A DNA stretch of 64,000 nt, from positions 17,046 through 81,045 of the forward strand of contig CAZBAL010000006.1 in the NCBI GenBank assembly GCA_964489735.1. Reading direction: 5' to 3'. Under the pieces are notes generated by a model. That model did not search any database. It had not been told where the DNA came from and worked only from the letters and a program-made list of their open reading frames with translations. Shown here one piece after another: positions 46,922-55,857 of this stretch. Numbering within the stretch: the first letter of the stretch is position 1; each line of letters opens with the position of its first letter. Made by a program: the position numbers and the translations under genes. Source of the DNA: Andreesenia sp964489735 (lineage in GTDB: Bacteria; Bacillota; Clostridia; Tissierellales; Gottschalkiaceae).

Positions 46922-49405
46922 ATGAGCACAGAACAAATGGGAATGTTCACAGGCAATTACTCATCAAAGGATAAAATCTCTACCATTCATATTGTTTATG
47001 AAAACAAAAGAGTCAATATGAGTATAGAGGAAATATTTGATTCTAGAAAATACGATATCTTTACTGGTGTAACCTATTCCATTACACCAGAGTTCATGAA
47101 CAAATACCTATCAAATTTCAACCATAGTCAAATAGTAGTAGGCATATTTGATGAAAAAAGTAAATTCGAAGCAAATCAGATGGCAAAAAACATCCAGTCC
47201 CAATTTTCAAGAGATATTTCTCTAGAAGCTGTCAATCTTTTTCAGGGGTTATCAACAAATATAAAAAACAAGCTAGACAAAAAAATTATGGAGGTTAAAG
47301 TTCCTACTTCATATGTAATTCATTCAAAATTCTATTTGATGGAAAATGATGATGGAGACAATAGAATAGTAATAGGTTCAGCTAATCTATCTAATCAAGC
47401 TTTTAGTGATAAGGTCCCACAATTTGAAAACATCATTATTTTAGACAACAATTCTTTGTATGGTCTTTATAAAGACTATTTCAATGATGAAATAAAACCA
47501 ATACTCAGTGAATACTTCCCTAAAGAACTTCTTAAAATCAATGCTCGAGAAATAAAGAAAATTACAAAAGAAGAAGAAGTTAATATAGACAAAGTTTTTG
47601 CTCTTACAAACGATGATGTTGAAAGAATTAGATCAAAAGCGCCTTTGGATACTATAGATAATTTAAGAGAAAAGGTTGCAATCGGTTTAGTTCCTAAAAC
47701 TGTTTATAATGAAATGAAAAATATTGATAGTGATAAAGGCAATATTGATAGTGCGGAAAAAGAAAAAAGTGAGATAAAAAATATTGCTTATGAATTAATA
47801 AAAGAATCTATAAATCCTCGTCTAAAGAAACCCAATCTTAAAAAAACTATTGATGTACCGAAATTTGTGCGTAGAAAAATTCAAATAATTTCATCCAGTA
47901 AGCAAGATGAGAGTCTTGTAAGAAAAGAGTTATACAGTAAATCGGGCGAAAGAAATCTTGACTCTAATAAAACAGGACTTTTTATCCCAATGAAGTCAGA
48001 TAAAAACAGTTTGCAGATGTTTGGAGAGATAGCATCTGATGATGAAATTAAGAAATCTCTAGAAGTTTTAAACCAATTTATGGAAACCTATAGCGACTTC
48101 GTTTATAAGTATGAGGATGGTTATGGCCAAAGAATAATGGAGGCTGTAATCTACGTTTTTTCTTCTCCATTTATTTATGAATTAAAACAAATGTTAGAGT
48201 TGCCCGAAAGCAGACTAGACATACCTCAATTCTTATTTATTGGTGGAACTGCAGGCTCAGGTAAATCTTCATTGCTAAAAGTCCTCACAAAGATGGTCGG
48301 CGTTGATGATAAACCGTACTGGAGATTCGATTCTCTTTACGAAGGCCATAATGATAAATCAAACAAAGTCAATATCTTGAGGAATTGGATGACAGAAGAA
48401 AATGTAAATCCAATAATGGTAGATGAAATCAATCCCTGGTTCTTTACAAATAATCACTATGGCACCGATTTAATAAAAACAATTGCTAACAATAATGTTA
48501 ACAATGTCAATGCATTCCCAGTACTAATTGGAACAACTAACTCTGATGGATATTCACTGCCTGCAGAAGGAAGAAGGAGAAGTTACTTTCTAAAAATTGA
48601 TAAAATATTCGATTCTGATCATAAAAAAGATTCTCAAATTGTATATCAGGATATCTATAATAAAATTGATAATAAGTTGTTTTTAGATTTTGTGTATAGA
48701 ATGTCTAAAAGAATAGAAAACAAGGATATATATAACTGGAATCATTTTTCAGAATCTTGTGGTCTAATAGATTTTTTATACCAATCTAGGGAAATATTTA
48801 AAGAATACTACAAAGAATCAAATATACCTTTACCAAGGTATTTCCCAATGGATAGGTATAGTGATGACAGTGAAAGTGCTCAAGAAAAGTGGAGAAAGCT
48901 ATATAAAAGTTCATCAAAAATACACTTTACATTTGACGAAAATTCTTATCATCTGTTCTTTAAACTTTCAACAATAGATGAAAATTCGTTTCAGATATAT
49001 GGTGGTAAAAAATTGTCGCAAATATATGCAGATTCTATACCACAGAAAATATTAATAGGTTCATCCCAAGGAGTTACAGATATTGAGCTTGATACAGACA
49101 AATTTTTCGAATGGATAGGAGAAAGCAACCCCTACAAGGATTATTACAAAAAGAAACTCCTAGATACTTACTTAGAAGATAAATCTAAAATCGAGGAAAG
49201 TAAAGCAGAAATAATAATAGATCTTGAGAAATTAACCGATGATGAATCCTTAAGAAAAAGAATTTATGAAGCTATTCCTTCAAGTGTTATTAATGAAACG
49301 GATGAGCAAACTGTACATTTAAATAAAGTCGAATTCTGTAAATGGCAGAACATTCCTTACAAAAACTCACTCTTTAATAGAGTATTTGGAAATTCTAAAA
49401 AGTAA
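46922..49405 (+). CDS. Phospholipase-D-type nuclease fused to an AAA-type ATPase (candidate defence protein)
   Basis: The start is ATG 46922, nine bases after AAAGGAG; the frame opens earlier but without a site. The 827-residue protein has an N-terminal PLD-type domain with one HKD half-motif: His134 and Lys136 in VIHSKFYLM and GSANLS at 152-157. A charged linker follows. From about residue 380 comes a P-loop ATPase with Walker A GTAGSGKS at 442-449, Walker B MVDEINPW with Asp501-Glu502, a sensor-like IGTTNSDGY, and arginine-finger candidates at 551-553 (EGRRRSYF). No signal or membrane segment is seen. It is alone on the plus strand between two housekeeping genes and looks more AT-rich than they do, suggesting transfer. 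I know of no named system that fits. Confidence 0.8.
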   Translation: MSTEQMGMFTGNYSSKDKISTIHIVYENKRVNMSIEEIFDSRKYDIFTGVTYSITPEFMNKYLSNFNHSQIVVGIFDEKSKFEANQMAKNIQSQFSRDISLEAVNLFQGLSTNIKNKLDKKIMEVKVPTSYVIHSKFYLMENDDGDNRIVIGSANLSNQAFSDKVPQFENIIILDNNSLYGLYKDYFNDEIKPILSEYFPKELLKINAREIKKITKEEEVNIDKVFALTNDDVERIRSKAPLDTIDNLREKVAIGLVPKTVYNEMKNIDSDKGNIDSAEKEKSEIKNIAYELIKESINPRLKKPNLKKTIDVPKFVRRKIQIISSSKQDESLVRKELYSKSGERNLDSNKTGLFIPMKSDKNSLQMFGEIASDDEIKKSLEVLNQFMETYSDFVYKYEDGYGQRIMEAVIYVFSSPFIYELKQMLELPESRLDIPQFLFIGGTAGSGKSSLLKVLTKMVGVDDKPYWRFDSLYEGHNDKSNKVNILRNWMTEENVNPIMVDEINPWFFTNNHYGTDLIKTIANNNVNNVNAFPVLIGTTNSDGYSLPAEGRRRSYFLKIDKIFDSDHKKDSQIVYQDIYNKIDNKLFLDFVYRMSKRIENKDIYNWNHFSESCGLIDFLYQSREIFKEYYKESNIPLPRYFPMDRYSDDSESAQEKWRKLYKSSSKIHFTFDENSYHLFFKLSTIDENSFQIYGGKKLSQIYADSIPQKILIGSSQGVTDIELDTDKFFEWIGESNPYKDYYKKKLLDTYLEDKSKIEESKAEIIIDLEKLTDDESLRKRIYEAIPSSVINETDEQTVHLNKVEFCKWQNIPYKNSLFNRVFGNSKK

Positions 49406-49482
49406 AAGAAAACCATAATATTCAATTTGATTATTTATAACATCTTAAAATCTTAGTAAAAATATCAATATTTTAATCAATA

Positions 49483-49541
49483 TTAAAAAACCTCGAAATC
49501 CCATAGTGAACTGATTTAGTTCCATACTGGATTCCGAGGTT
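49483..49541 (-). terminator. eno terminator, long hairpin
   Basis: The arms aacctcg (49489-49495) and cgaggtt (49535-49541) continue inward through further paired blocks with small internal loops to a gaact/agttc tip. Six T follow on the minus strand. It also lies after the plus-strand PLD-AAA gene, so it may stop transcripts from both sides. Confidence 0.75.
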
Positions 49542-49581
49542 CTTTCTATCTCAACAATCGTTCTCTAAAATTACTGAGTAA

Positions 49582-50868
49582 TTATCTTAAGTTGTAGAAT
49601 GCGTCTAATCTGTCATAGATTGATACAGCTAACTCATCTTCAATTCTAAGAAGTTGATTGTATTTAGCAACTCTATCAGATCTTGAAGGAGCACCTGTTT
49701 TGATTTGACCAGCATTTGTAGCAACAGCTAGGTCAGCTATTGTAGCATCTTCAGTCTCACCAGATCTGTGTGATATAACTGCTGTATATCCAGCTCTCTT
49801 AGCCATTTCTATAGCATCCAGAGTTTCAGTAACAGTACCGATTTGGTTAAGTTTAATAAGAATTGAATTTGCTATTCCTTCATCGATTCCTCTTTCAAGT
49901 CTTTCAGTATTAGTTACGAATAAATCATCTCCTACTAACTGAACCTCATCTCCAAGTCTATCAGTCAGGATTTTCCATCCTTCCCAATCCTCTTCATCAA
50001 GACCATCTTCTATAGAAATTATTGGATATTTTTCAATCAGTTCTTCGTAGAATGAAATCATCTCTTCAGCTGATAATGTTCTGCCTTCTCCAGCTAAAGT
50101 GTATTTACCTGTTTCTGAATCGTAAAGCTCAGATGAAGCAACATCCAGTGCTAAATAAACATCTGATCCCGGCTCATAACCAGCAGCTTTGATAGCCTCT
50201 ACTATTGTAGCAAGAGCTTCTTCGTTAGATGACAGGTTAGGTGCGAAACCACCCTCATCACCAACAGCTGTATTATGTCCTGATTCTTTTAGAACATTTT
50301 TTAATGAATGGAATATTTCTGTACCCATTCTTAATGCTTCGTGGAAAGATTCTGCTCCAACAGGCATTACCATGAACTCCTGAATATCCACATTATTATC
50401 AGCATGCTCTCCACCATTTAGTATATTCATCATTGGAACCGGTAGAGTCTTTGCATTTGGTCCACCTATATATTGGTATAGAGGAATTCCAAGTGAGTCA
50501 GCCGCAGCTTTAGCTACTGCCATAGAAACTCCAAGCATACCATTTGCACCAAGCTTGCTCTTATTACTTGTTCCATCAAGTTCTATCATAATTTCATCGA
50601 TATATGTCTGCTCAGTAGCATCCATACCAATAAGTTCAGGTGCTATTATTTCATTTACATTGTCAACAGCTTTTTGAACTCCCTTACCAAGATATCTACC
50701 TTCATCACCATCTCTAAGTTCCACAGCTTCAAATGCTCCTGTAGAAGCTCCTGAAGGTACTGATGCTTTACCATATCCACCATCTTCAGTCCAAACTTCT
50801 ACCTCAACCGTAGGATTACCTCTCGAATCTAAAATCTCTTTTGCATATACATCTGCAATTATTGACAT
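49582..50868 (-). CDS. eno: Enolase
   Basis: Enolase converts 2-phosphoglycerate to phosphoenolpyruvate. The protein has AKEILDSRGNPTVEVEV at the N-terminus, the metal-binding SIEDGLDEEDWEGW and LVGDDLFVTN, the catalytic lysine segment ILIKLNQIGTVTET, and SHRSGETED. A frame opens six codons earlier at 50886; the ATG at 50868, spaced six bases from GGAGAG, gives the normal start MSIIADVYA. It is the last gene of the gap-pgk-tpiA-gpmI-eno series. Confidence 0.98.
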   Translation of the reverse strand: MSIIADVYAKEILDSRGNPTVEVEVWTEDGGYGKASVPSGASTGAFEAVELRDGDEGRYLGKGVQKAVDNVNEIIAPELIGMDATEQTYIDEIMIELDGTSNKSKLGANGMLGVSMAVAKAAADSLGIPLYQYIGGPNAKTLPVPMMNILNGGEHADNNVDIQEFMVMPVGAESFHEALRMGTEIFHSLKNVLKESGHNTAVGDEGGFAPNLSSNEEALATIVEAIKAAGYEPGSDVYLALDVASSELYDSETGKYTLAGEGRTLSAEEMISFYEELIEKYPIISIEDGLDEEDWEGWKILTDRLGDEVQLVGDDLFVTNTERLERGIDEGIANSILIKLNQIGTVTETLDAIEMAKRAGYTAVISHRSGETEDATIADLAVATNAGQIKTGAPSRSDRVAKYNQLLRIEDELAVSIYDRLDAFYNLR

Positions 50869-50959
50869 ACTTATCTCTCCTTCCAAATTATAATCTAATT
50901 TAATATAAGCTATAGTAATTTCTATTTTAATATAAAACTGTTAAATAGCCATTAATAAA

Positions 50960-52498
50960 CTACTTTACTAATAAGCTTTTTCCCGTCATTTCTTTTGGAA
51001 CTTCCAGATCCATCATATCAAGTAGAGTTGGTGCAATGTCGCTGAGCCTTCCATCTTCTCTCAGTTTTTTGCACTTCTGCCCTAAAACAATACACGGAAC
51101 GGGATTTGTAGTATGTGCTGTCATCGTAGCTCCAGTGATATAATCACTCATCTCTTCAGCATTCCCATGATCAGCAGTTATTATAGCTTTACCTGAAACT
51201 TTATTTATAGCTTTTACAACTTTACCTAAACATCTATCAACTGTCTCAATTGCTTTTATTGTAGCTTGAAGATTGCCAGTATGACCAACCATATCCGGAT
51301 TAGCGAAGTTTAAAATAATAATATCATATTCCTTAGCTTCAATCTTCTCAATAACAGCATCCATTACTTTCTCTGCACTCATCTCCGGCTGCAGGTCATA
51401 GGTTGCAACATTAGGAGAAGGAATTAGAATTCTATCTTCATTTTCATTAGGAGTCTCCACGCCTCCATTGAAAAAGAAAGTAACATGCGCATACTTTTCA
51501 GTCTCAGCGATTCTAAGTTGCTTCAATCCTCTATTGCTTATATATTCACCAAGTGTATTTGTTAATTCCTCTGACTTAAAGGCAATTTCCATATTTTCTA
51601 TGGTTGCAGCATACTCTGTCATACCTACAAAAAATACTTCTACTTCCTTTTTTCTGTCAAACTCGTGAAAATCATCATCCACTATCGACCTCGTAATTTC
51701 ACGGGCTCTGTCAGGTCTGAAGTTTATAAATACTACAGAGTCATCATCCTCAATAGTAGCGATTGGTTCATCATTATCATCTACCATTACTATAGGCTTC
51801 ACAAATTCATCAGTAATTTCTTCATCATAAGAATCCTGAATAGCCTGAACAGGATCATTTGCCTTTTTTCCTTCTCCAAGAACTAAAAGATTATATGCCT
51901 GCTCAACTCTATCCCATCTGTTGTCCCTATCCATAGCATAATATCTTCCAACAATAGATGCAATCTCTCCATTGTCTATATCTACCAATCTGTGAACACC
52001 ATTTTTTACATATTCTTTTGCACTAGTTGGCGGGACATCTCTTCCATCTAGAAAAAGATGCAGGTATACCTTATCTATACCATTTTTCTTTGCCATTTCA
52101 ACGAGTGCGAATAGATGATCTTCATGGCTATGAACACCACCCGGTGAATATAACCCCATTAAATGAAGCTTGGAGTCATTTTCTTTACAATTTTTCATTG
52201 CTTCGAGTAGAGTTTCATTTTCAAAGAAATCTCCATCTTCTATTGACTTGGTAATTCTCGTCAGATCCTGATATACAATTCTTCCAGCACCAATATTTGT
52301 ATGACCAACTTCCGAATTACCCATCTGACCAGTTGGCAATCCAACGTCCAGTCCGCATGCCATAATATCTACATTAGGATAATTGTCCATATAGCTGTCA
52401 AAATTGGGCTTATGTGCGAGCTCTATGGCATTTCCAGGAAATCTGGTGCCATCGCCCCATCCATCTAAAATTAATAGTGCAACTAGCTTTTTAGACAT
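50960..52498 (-). CDS. gpmI: 2,3-bisphosphoglycerate-independent phosphoglycerate mutase
   Basis: GpmI interconverts 3- and 2-phosphoglycerate using two manganese ions and a phosphoserine. The 512-residue enzyme starts with LLILDGWGDG and has the catalytic serine at residue 62 in QMGNSEVGH, the substrate loop FLDGRDVPPTSA, the arginine motif INFRPDRAREITR, and metal-binding NFANPDMVGHTG and TADHGNAEEM. It lies between tpiA and eno. Confidence 0.98.
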   Translation of the reverse strand: MSKKLVALLILDGWGDGTRFPGNAIELAHKPNFDSYMDNYPNVDIMACGLDVGLPTGQMGNSEVGHTNIGAGRIVYQDLTRITKSIEDGDFFENETLLEAMKNCKENDSKLHLMGLYSPGGVHSHEDHLFALVEMAKKNGIDKVYLHLFLDGRDVPPTSAKEYVKNGVHRLVDIDNGEIASIVGRYYAMDRDNRWDRVEQAYNLLVLGEGKKANDPVQAIQDSYDEEITDEFVKPIVMVDDNDEPIATIEDDDSVVFINFRPDRAREITRSIVDDDFHEFDRKKEVEVFFVGMTEYAATIENMEIAFKSEELTNTLGEYISNRGLKQLRIAETEKYAHVTFFFNGGVETPNENEDRILIPSPNVATYDLQPEMSAEKVMDAVIEKIEAKEYDIIILNFANPDMVGHTGNLQATIKAIETVDRCLGKVVKAINKVSGKAIITADHGNAEEMSDYITGATMTAHTTNPVPCIVLGQKCKKLREDGRLSDIAPTLLDMMDLEVPKEMTGKSLLVK

Positions 52499-52529
52499 TT
52501 TTTCACTTCCCTTTTGTAAGCTGAAAATA

Positions 52530-53270
52530 TTAGTAGTTAATTAGAGCGCTGAAATCATCTTTTTTCAGACTTGCTCCTCCAACTAATGCTCCATCAATAT
52601 CAGACTGGTCCATAAGTTCCTTAATATTGTCAGGCTTAACGCTTCCGCCATACTGAATTCTCATTTTATCAGCAGAATCTCCATATTCTTCTCTTACAAC
52701 TTCTCTAATATGCTTAATAATATCATTTGCTTGTTCAGAAGTAGCAGTCTTTCCTGTTCCAATAGCCCAAATAGGTTCATAGGCTACCACAAGGTTTTCT
52801 ATCTGTTCAGATGAAAGCCCTTCGATTCCTTTTTCTATTTGAGACTTTATTTTTGATTCAGCTTTGCCTTCTTCTCTTTCTTCAAGAGTCTCTCCACAGC
52901 ACATTATTGGAGAAATTCCTGTTTCAAATGCTTTTTTTACTTTCTTGTTTACAGTTTCATCTGTCTCACCGTAATACTCTCTTCTCTCAGAGTGACCAAT
53001 TATTACATAATCAACTCCAATATCCTTTAGCATTTCAGCTGAAACTTCACCAGTATATGCACCTGATTCTTCCCAGTGCATATTTTGAGCTCCAATCTTT
53101 AATTCTGTTCCATCTACAACTTTTTTAACTTCAGTTAAAGATGTAAAAGGTACACATATCAGTGCTTCTACATTTTCATTAGTTATATCTAGAAGACTTT
53201 TTGCAAAATCTACAGATTCTGAAACAGTCTTGTTCATCTTCCAATTTCCTGCTATTATCGGTTTTCTCAA
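52530..53270 (-). CDS. tpiA: Triosephosphate isomerase
   Basis: TpiA interconverts glyceraldehyde 3-phosphate and dihydroxyacetone phosphate. Motifs are RKPIIAGNWKMNKT with the catalytic lysine, YVIIGHSERREYYGE with the catalytic histidine, VVAYEPIWAIGTGKTA with the catalytic glutamate and the phosphate loop, and IQYGGSVKPDN. The frame opens at an ATG at 53279 that abuts AGGAG; the TTG at 53270, nine bases away, gives the family N-terminus and is preferred. Confidence 0.97.
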   Translation of the reverse strand: MRKPIIAGNWKMNKTVSESVDFAKSLLDITNENVEALICVPFTSLTEVKKVVDGTELKIGAQNMHWEESGAYTGEVSAEMLKDIGVDYVIIGHSERREYYGETDETVNKKVKKAFETGISPIMCCGETLEEREEGKAESKIKSQIEKGIEGLSSEQIENLVVAYEPIWAIGTGKTATSEQANDIIKHIREVVREEYGDSADKMRIQYGGSVKPDNIKELMDQSDIDGALVGGASLKKDDFSALINY

Positions 53271-53287
53271 TAAATTCATCTCCTAAA

Positions 53288-54475
53288 TTATTTTTCTTCA
53301 ATTGCATCTATACCAGGTAGAATTTTCCCTTCAAAGAACTCAAGTGAAGCTCCTCCACCTGTAGATATATGACTCATCTTATCATCAAATCCAAACTGCT
53401 CAACAGCTGCTGCTGAATCTCCACCACCTACTATAGTCATACCATCGCACTCAGCCATAGCTTCAGCAACACCTATAGTTCCTTTAGCAAAATTCGACAT
53501 TTCGAACACACCCATAGGTCCGTTCCACACAACCGTTTTTGCATTCTTTATTTCATCAGCAAAAACTTTAATAGTCTCAGGTCCTATATCAAGTCCCATC
53601 ATATCCTCTGGCATTTGATCAGAAGCAACTACTTTGATTTCTGTGTCATTACTAAACTCTTTTCCTACAACTGAATCTATAGGAATTAGCATCTTAACAT
53701 TTTTCGCTTCGGCTTTTTCCATAAGAGATTTTGCCAGTTCTATTTTATCTTCTTCAAGTAAAGACTTTCCTACTTCATATCCTTTGGCCTTAAGGAATGT
53801 AAATGCCATTCCACCACCAATTATAAGAGAGTCAACTTTTTCCATAAGACTTTCAATTACCTCAATCTTATCAGACACTTTAGCTCCACCTAGAATCGCA
53901 ACAAAAGGTCTCTCCGGATTAGACATAGCTTTACCCATGAAATCAATTTCCTTTTTAACTAAATACCCCATTCCTGATGGAAGTATCTTGCTAACACCTA
54001 CATTAGATGCATGCGCTCTATGAGCTGTTCCAAATGCATCATTCACATAAAGATCCCCAAGTGATGCAAGTTCTGCTGCAAACTCCTCGCCGTTTTTCTC
54101 TTCTTCTTTTCTGTATCTAGTGTTTTGAAGAAGAACTATATCTCCTTCTTTCATCTCTGATACAGCTTTTTTTGCATTTTCACCAACAACATTGTCATCA
54201 GCTGCAAACACTACTTCTTTCCCTACTAATTCACTGAATTTTTTAGCCACTGGTTCAAGTGAAAATTCTGGTTTTGGCTCTCCCTTTGGTCTACCTAAGT
54301 GAGACATAACTATTGCCATTCCACCGTTATCTATAATGTATTTAATAGTTGGAATTGCTGACTTAATTCTAGTGTCATCAGTGATGTTCTTGTTCTCATC
54401 CATAGGCACATTAAAGTCGCATCTAACTAGTACTTTTTTTCCTTTAACATTTAAATCTTCTATGCTTTTTTTCAT
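53288..54475 (-). CDS. pgk: Phosphoglycerate kinase
   Basis: Pgk makes ATP and 3-phosphoglycerate from 1,3-bisphosphoglycerate. The 395 residues show KVLVRCDFNVPMDENKNI near residue 13, SHLGRPKGE, FAILGGAKVSDKI-type segment (AILGGAKVSDKIEV), VWNGPMGVFEM and the nucleotide-binding GGGDSAAAVEQFG. It follows gap after an 89-base gap with a hairpin and lies eight bases or so before tpiA. Confidence 0.98.
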   Translation of the reverse strand: MKKSIEDLNVKGKKVLVRCDFNVPMDENKNITDDTRIKSAIPTIKYIIDNGGMAIVMSHLGRPKGEPKPEFSLEPVAKKFSELVGKEVVFAADDNVVGENAKKAVSEMKEGDIVLLQNTRYRKEEEKNGEEFAAELASLGDLYVNDAFGTAHRAHASNVGVSKILPSGMGYLVKKEIDFMGKAMSNPERPFVAILGGAKVSDKIEVIESLMEKVDSLIIGGGMAFTFLKAKGYEVGKSLLEEDKIELAKSLMEKAEAKNVKMLIPIDSVVGKEFSNDTEIKVVASDQMPEDMMGLDIGPETIKVFADEIKNAKTVVWNGPMGVFEMSNFAKGTIGVAEAMAECDGMTIVGGGDSAAAVEQFGFDDKMSHISTGGGASLEFFEGKILPGIDAIEEK

Positions 54476-54518
54476 ACCGTTCCTCCTATTTTGTAGATAT
54501 GTATTGTAAACATCCCTT

Positions 54519-54551
54519 TATAAACAAATAGAGCCGGCACATGCCGACTCT
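54519..54551 (-). terminator. Hairpin between gap and pgk
   Basis: A 10-bp stem with one mismatch (agagccggca at 54530-54539 with tgccgactct at 54542-54551) is followed on the minus strand by TATTTGTTTAT. It can end part of the gap transcripts, giving more gap than pgk mRNA. Confidence 0.75.
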
Positions 54552-54564
54552 AAAATTTTATTAA

Positions 54565-55575
54565 TTAAACTCCTTTAGAAGCCACATAGTCAACTAAGTC
54601 AACAACTCTTTCTGAGTAACCCCACTCATTGTCATACCATGATACAACTTTAACCATATCATCTATAACCATTGTTGAAAGTCCATCAACGATTGATGAT
54701 CTGTTGTCTTTTTTGTAATCAATTGATACTAGAGGCTCATCTGAGAATCCTAGAATTCCTTTCATTGCTCCTTCTGAAGCTTCTTTAAGCGCTGCATTAA
54801 CTTCTTCAGCTGTTACTTCTTTCTCTACCTGGAAAGTAACATCTACAACAGAAACTGTTGGAGTTGGAACTCTCATTGCGAATCCATTTAGTTTTCCTTC
54901 TAGTTCAGGAATAACAAGTGCAACTGCTTTAGCTGCTCCTGTAGTTGTTGGTATTATAGATTCAGCTGCTGCTCTAGCTCTTCTTAAGTCACTATGACTT
55001 CCATCTAATATTCTTTGGTCATTAGTATACGCGTGAACAGTAGTCATAAGACCTTTTTTGATACCAAATTTATCAAGTACCACTTTAGCAACTGGTGCTA
55101 GACAGTTTGTTGTACATGATGCATTTGATAAAATGTGATCAGTGTCTGGGTTGTAATCTTCATGGTTAACACCCATAACTATAGTTCTATGACACTCTTT
55201 AGCTGGTGCAGTCATTATAGCTTTTTTAGCTCCTGCAGTAATGTGCTTTCCAAGTCCTTCAAGGTCTTTGAATGCTCCTGTAGAGTCTATCGCAATTTCC
55301 ACTCCAAATTCTTTCCATGGAATTTCTTCTGGGTTTCTATGACTAACTACTTTTATTTCTTTTCCATCGATAACGATAGCGTCATCAGTTGCTTTAACTT
55401 CACCATCATATATTCCATAAAGTGAATCATATTTGAAAAGATGTGCAAACATCTTAGTATCTCCTGATCCAACGTTGATAGCAACTACTTCAAATCCTAG
55501 TGAATCTCTTTCTAGTGATGCTCTTAAAACATCTCTACCAATTCTACCAAAACCGCTTATACCTACTTTTACCAT
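54565..55575 (-). CDS. gap: Glyceraldehyde-3-phosphate dehydrogenase, type I
   Basis: The 336-residue NAD-dependent enzyme oxidises glyceraldehyde 3-phosphate. It has VGISGFGRIGRDVLRA at the N-terminus, the catalytic cysteine in LSNASCTTNCLAPVAKV, the substrate-binding HAYTNDQ, and the end motif WYDNEWGYSERVVDL. The ATG follows GGGAGG. It heads the lower-glycolysis cluster. The cggR repressor often found before gap in Firmicutes is absent; the 220 gene-free bases upstream show no operator I can name. Confidence 0.98.
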   Translation of the reverse strand: MVKVGISGFGRIGRDVLRASLERDSLGFEVVAINVGSGDTKMFAHLFKYDSLYGIYDGEVKATDDAIVIDGKEIKVVSHRNPEEIPWKEFGVEIAIDSTGAFKDLEGLGKHITAGAKKAIMTAPAKECHRTIVMGVNHEDYNPDTDHILSNASCTTNCLAPVAKVVLDKFGIKKGLMTTVHAYTNDQRILDGSHSDLRRARAAAESIIPTTTGAAKAVALVIPELEGKLNGFAMRVPTPTVSVVDVTFQVEKEVTAEEVNAALKEASEGAMKGILGFSDEPLVSIDYKKDNRSSIVDGLSTMVIDDMVKVVSWYDNEWGYSERVVDLVDYVASKGV

Positions 55576-55790
55576 TAAATCAACCTCCCAAAATTTAAGT
55601 TCATAACTTATAACAAAAAATAATAAGTACTTCTATATATTTACCCATCTGGCTGTAAATAACTCAGATGGTTACTTAATAAATCCAAGAGAATAAAAAT
55701 ATCTCTATAATTGATTATAGCTCAAAAGTTGCTAATTATCAATCAGATGATATGTAAATATAGAATTTCTTAGAATCAATATAAAGAATG

Positions 55791-55828
55791 ATAAAATCCT
55801 CAGAATTGAAAAGTGGTCAATTCTGAGG
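55791..55828 (-). terminator. Terminator of the GLUG-repeat surface protein gene
   Basis: A 12-bp perfect stem (cctcagaattga / tcaattctgagg, 55798-55828) with a 7-base loop lies 30 bases after the stop and is followed by ATTTTATC on the minus strand. It closes the surface-system operon. Confidence 0.85.
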
Positions 55829-55857
55829 ACTTTCATTAAATAAAAATTGAAACTGTA

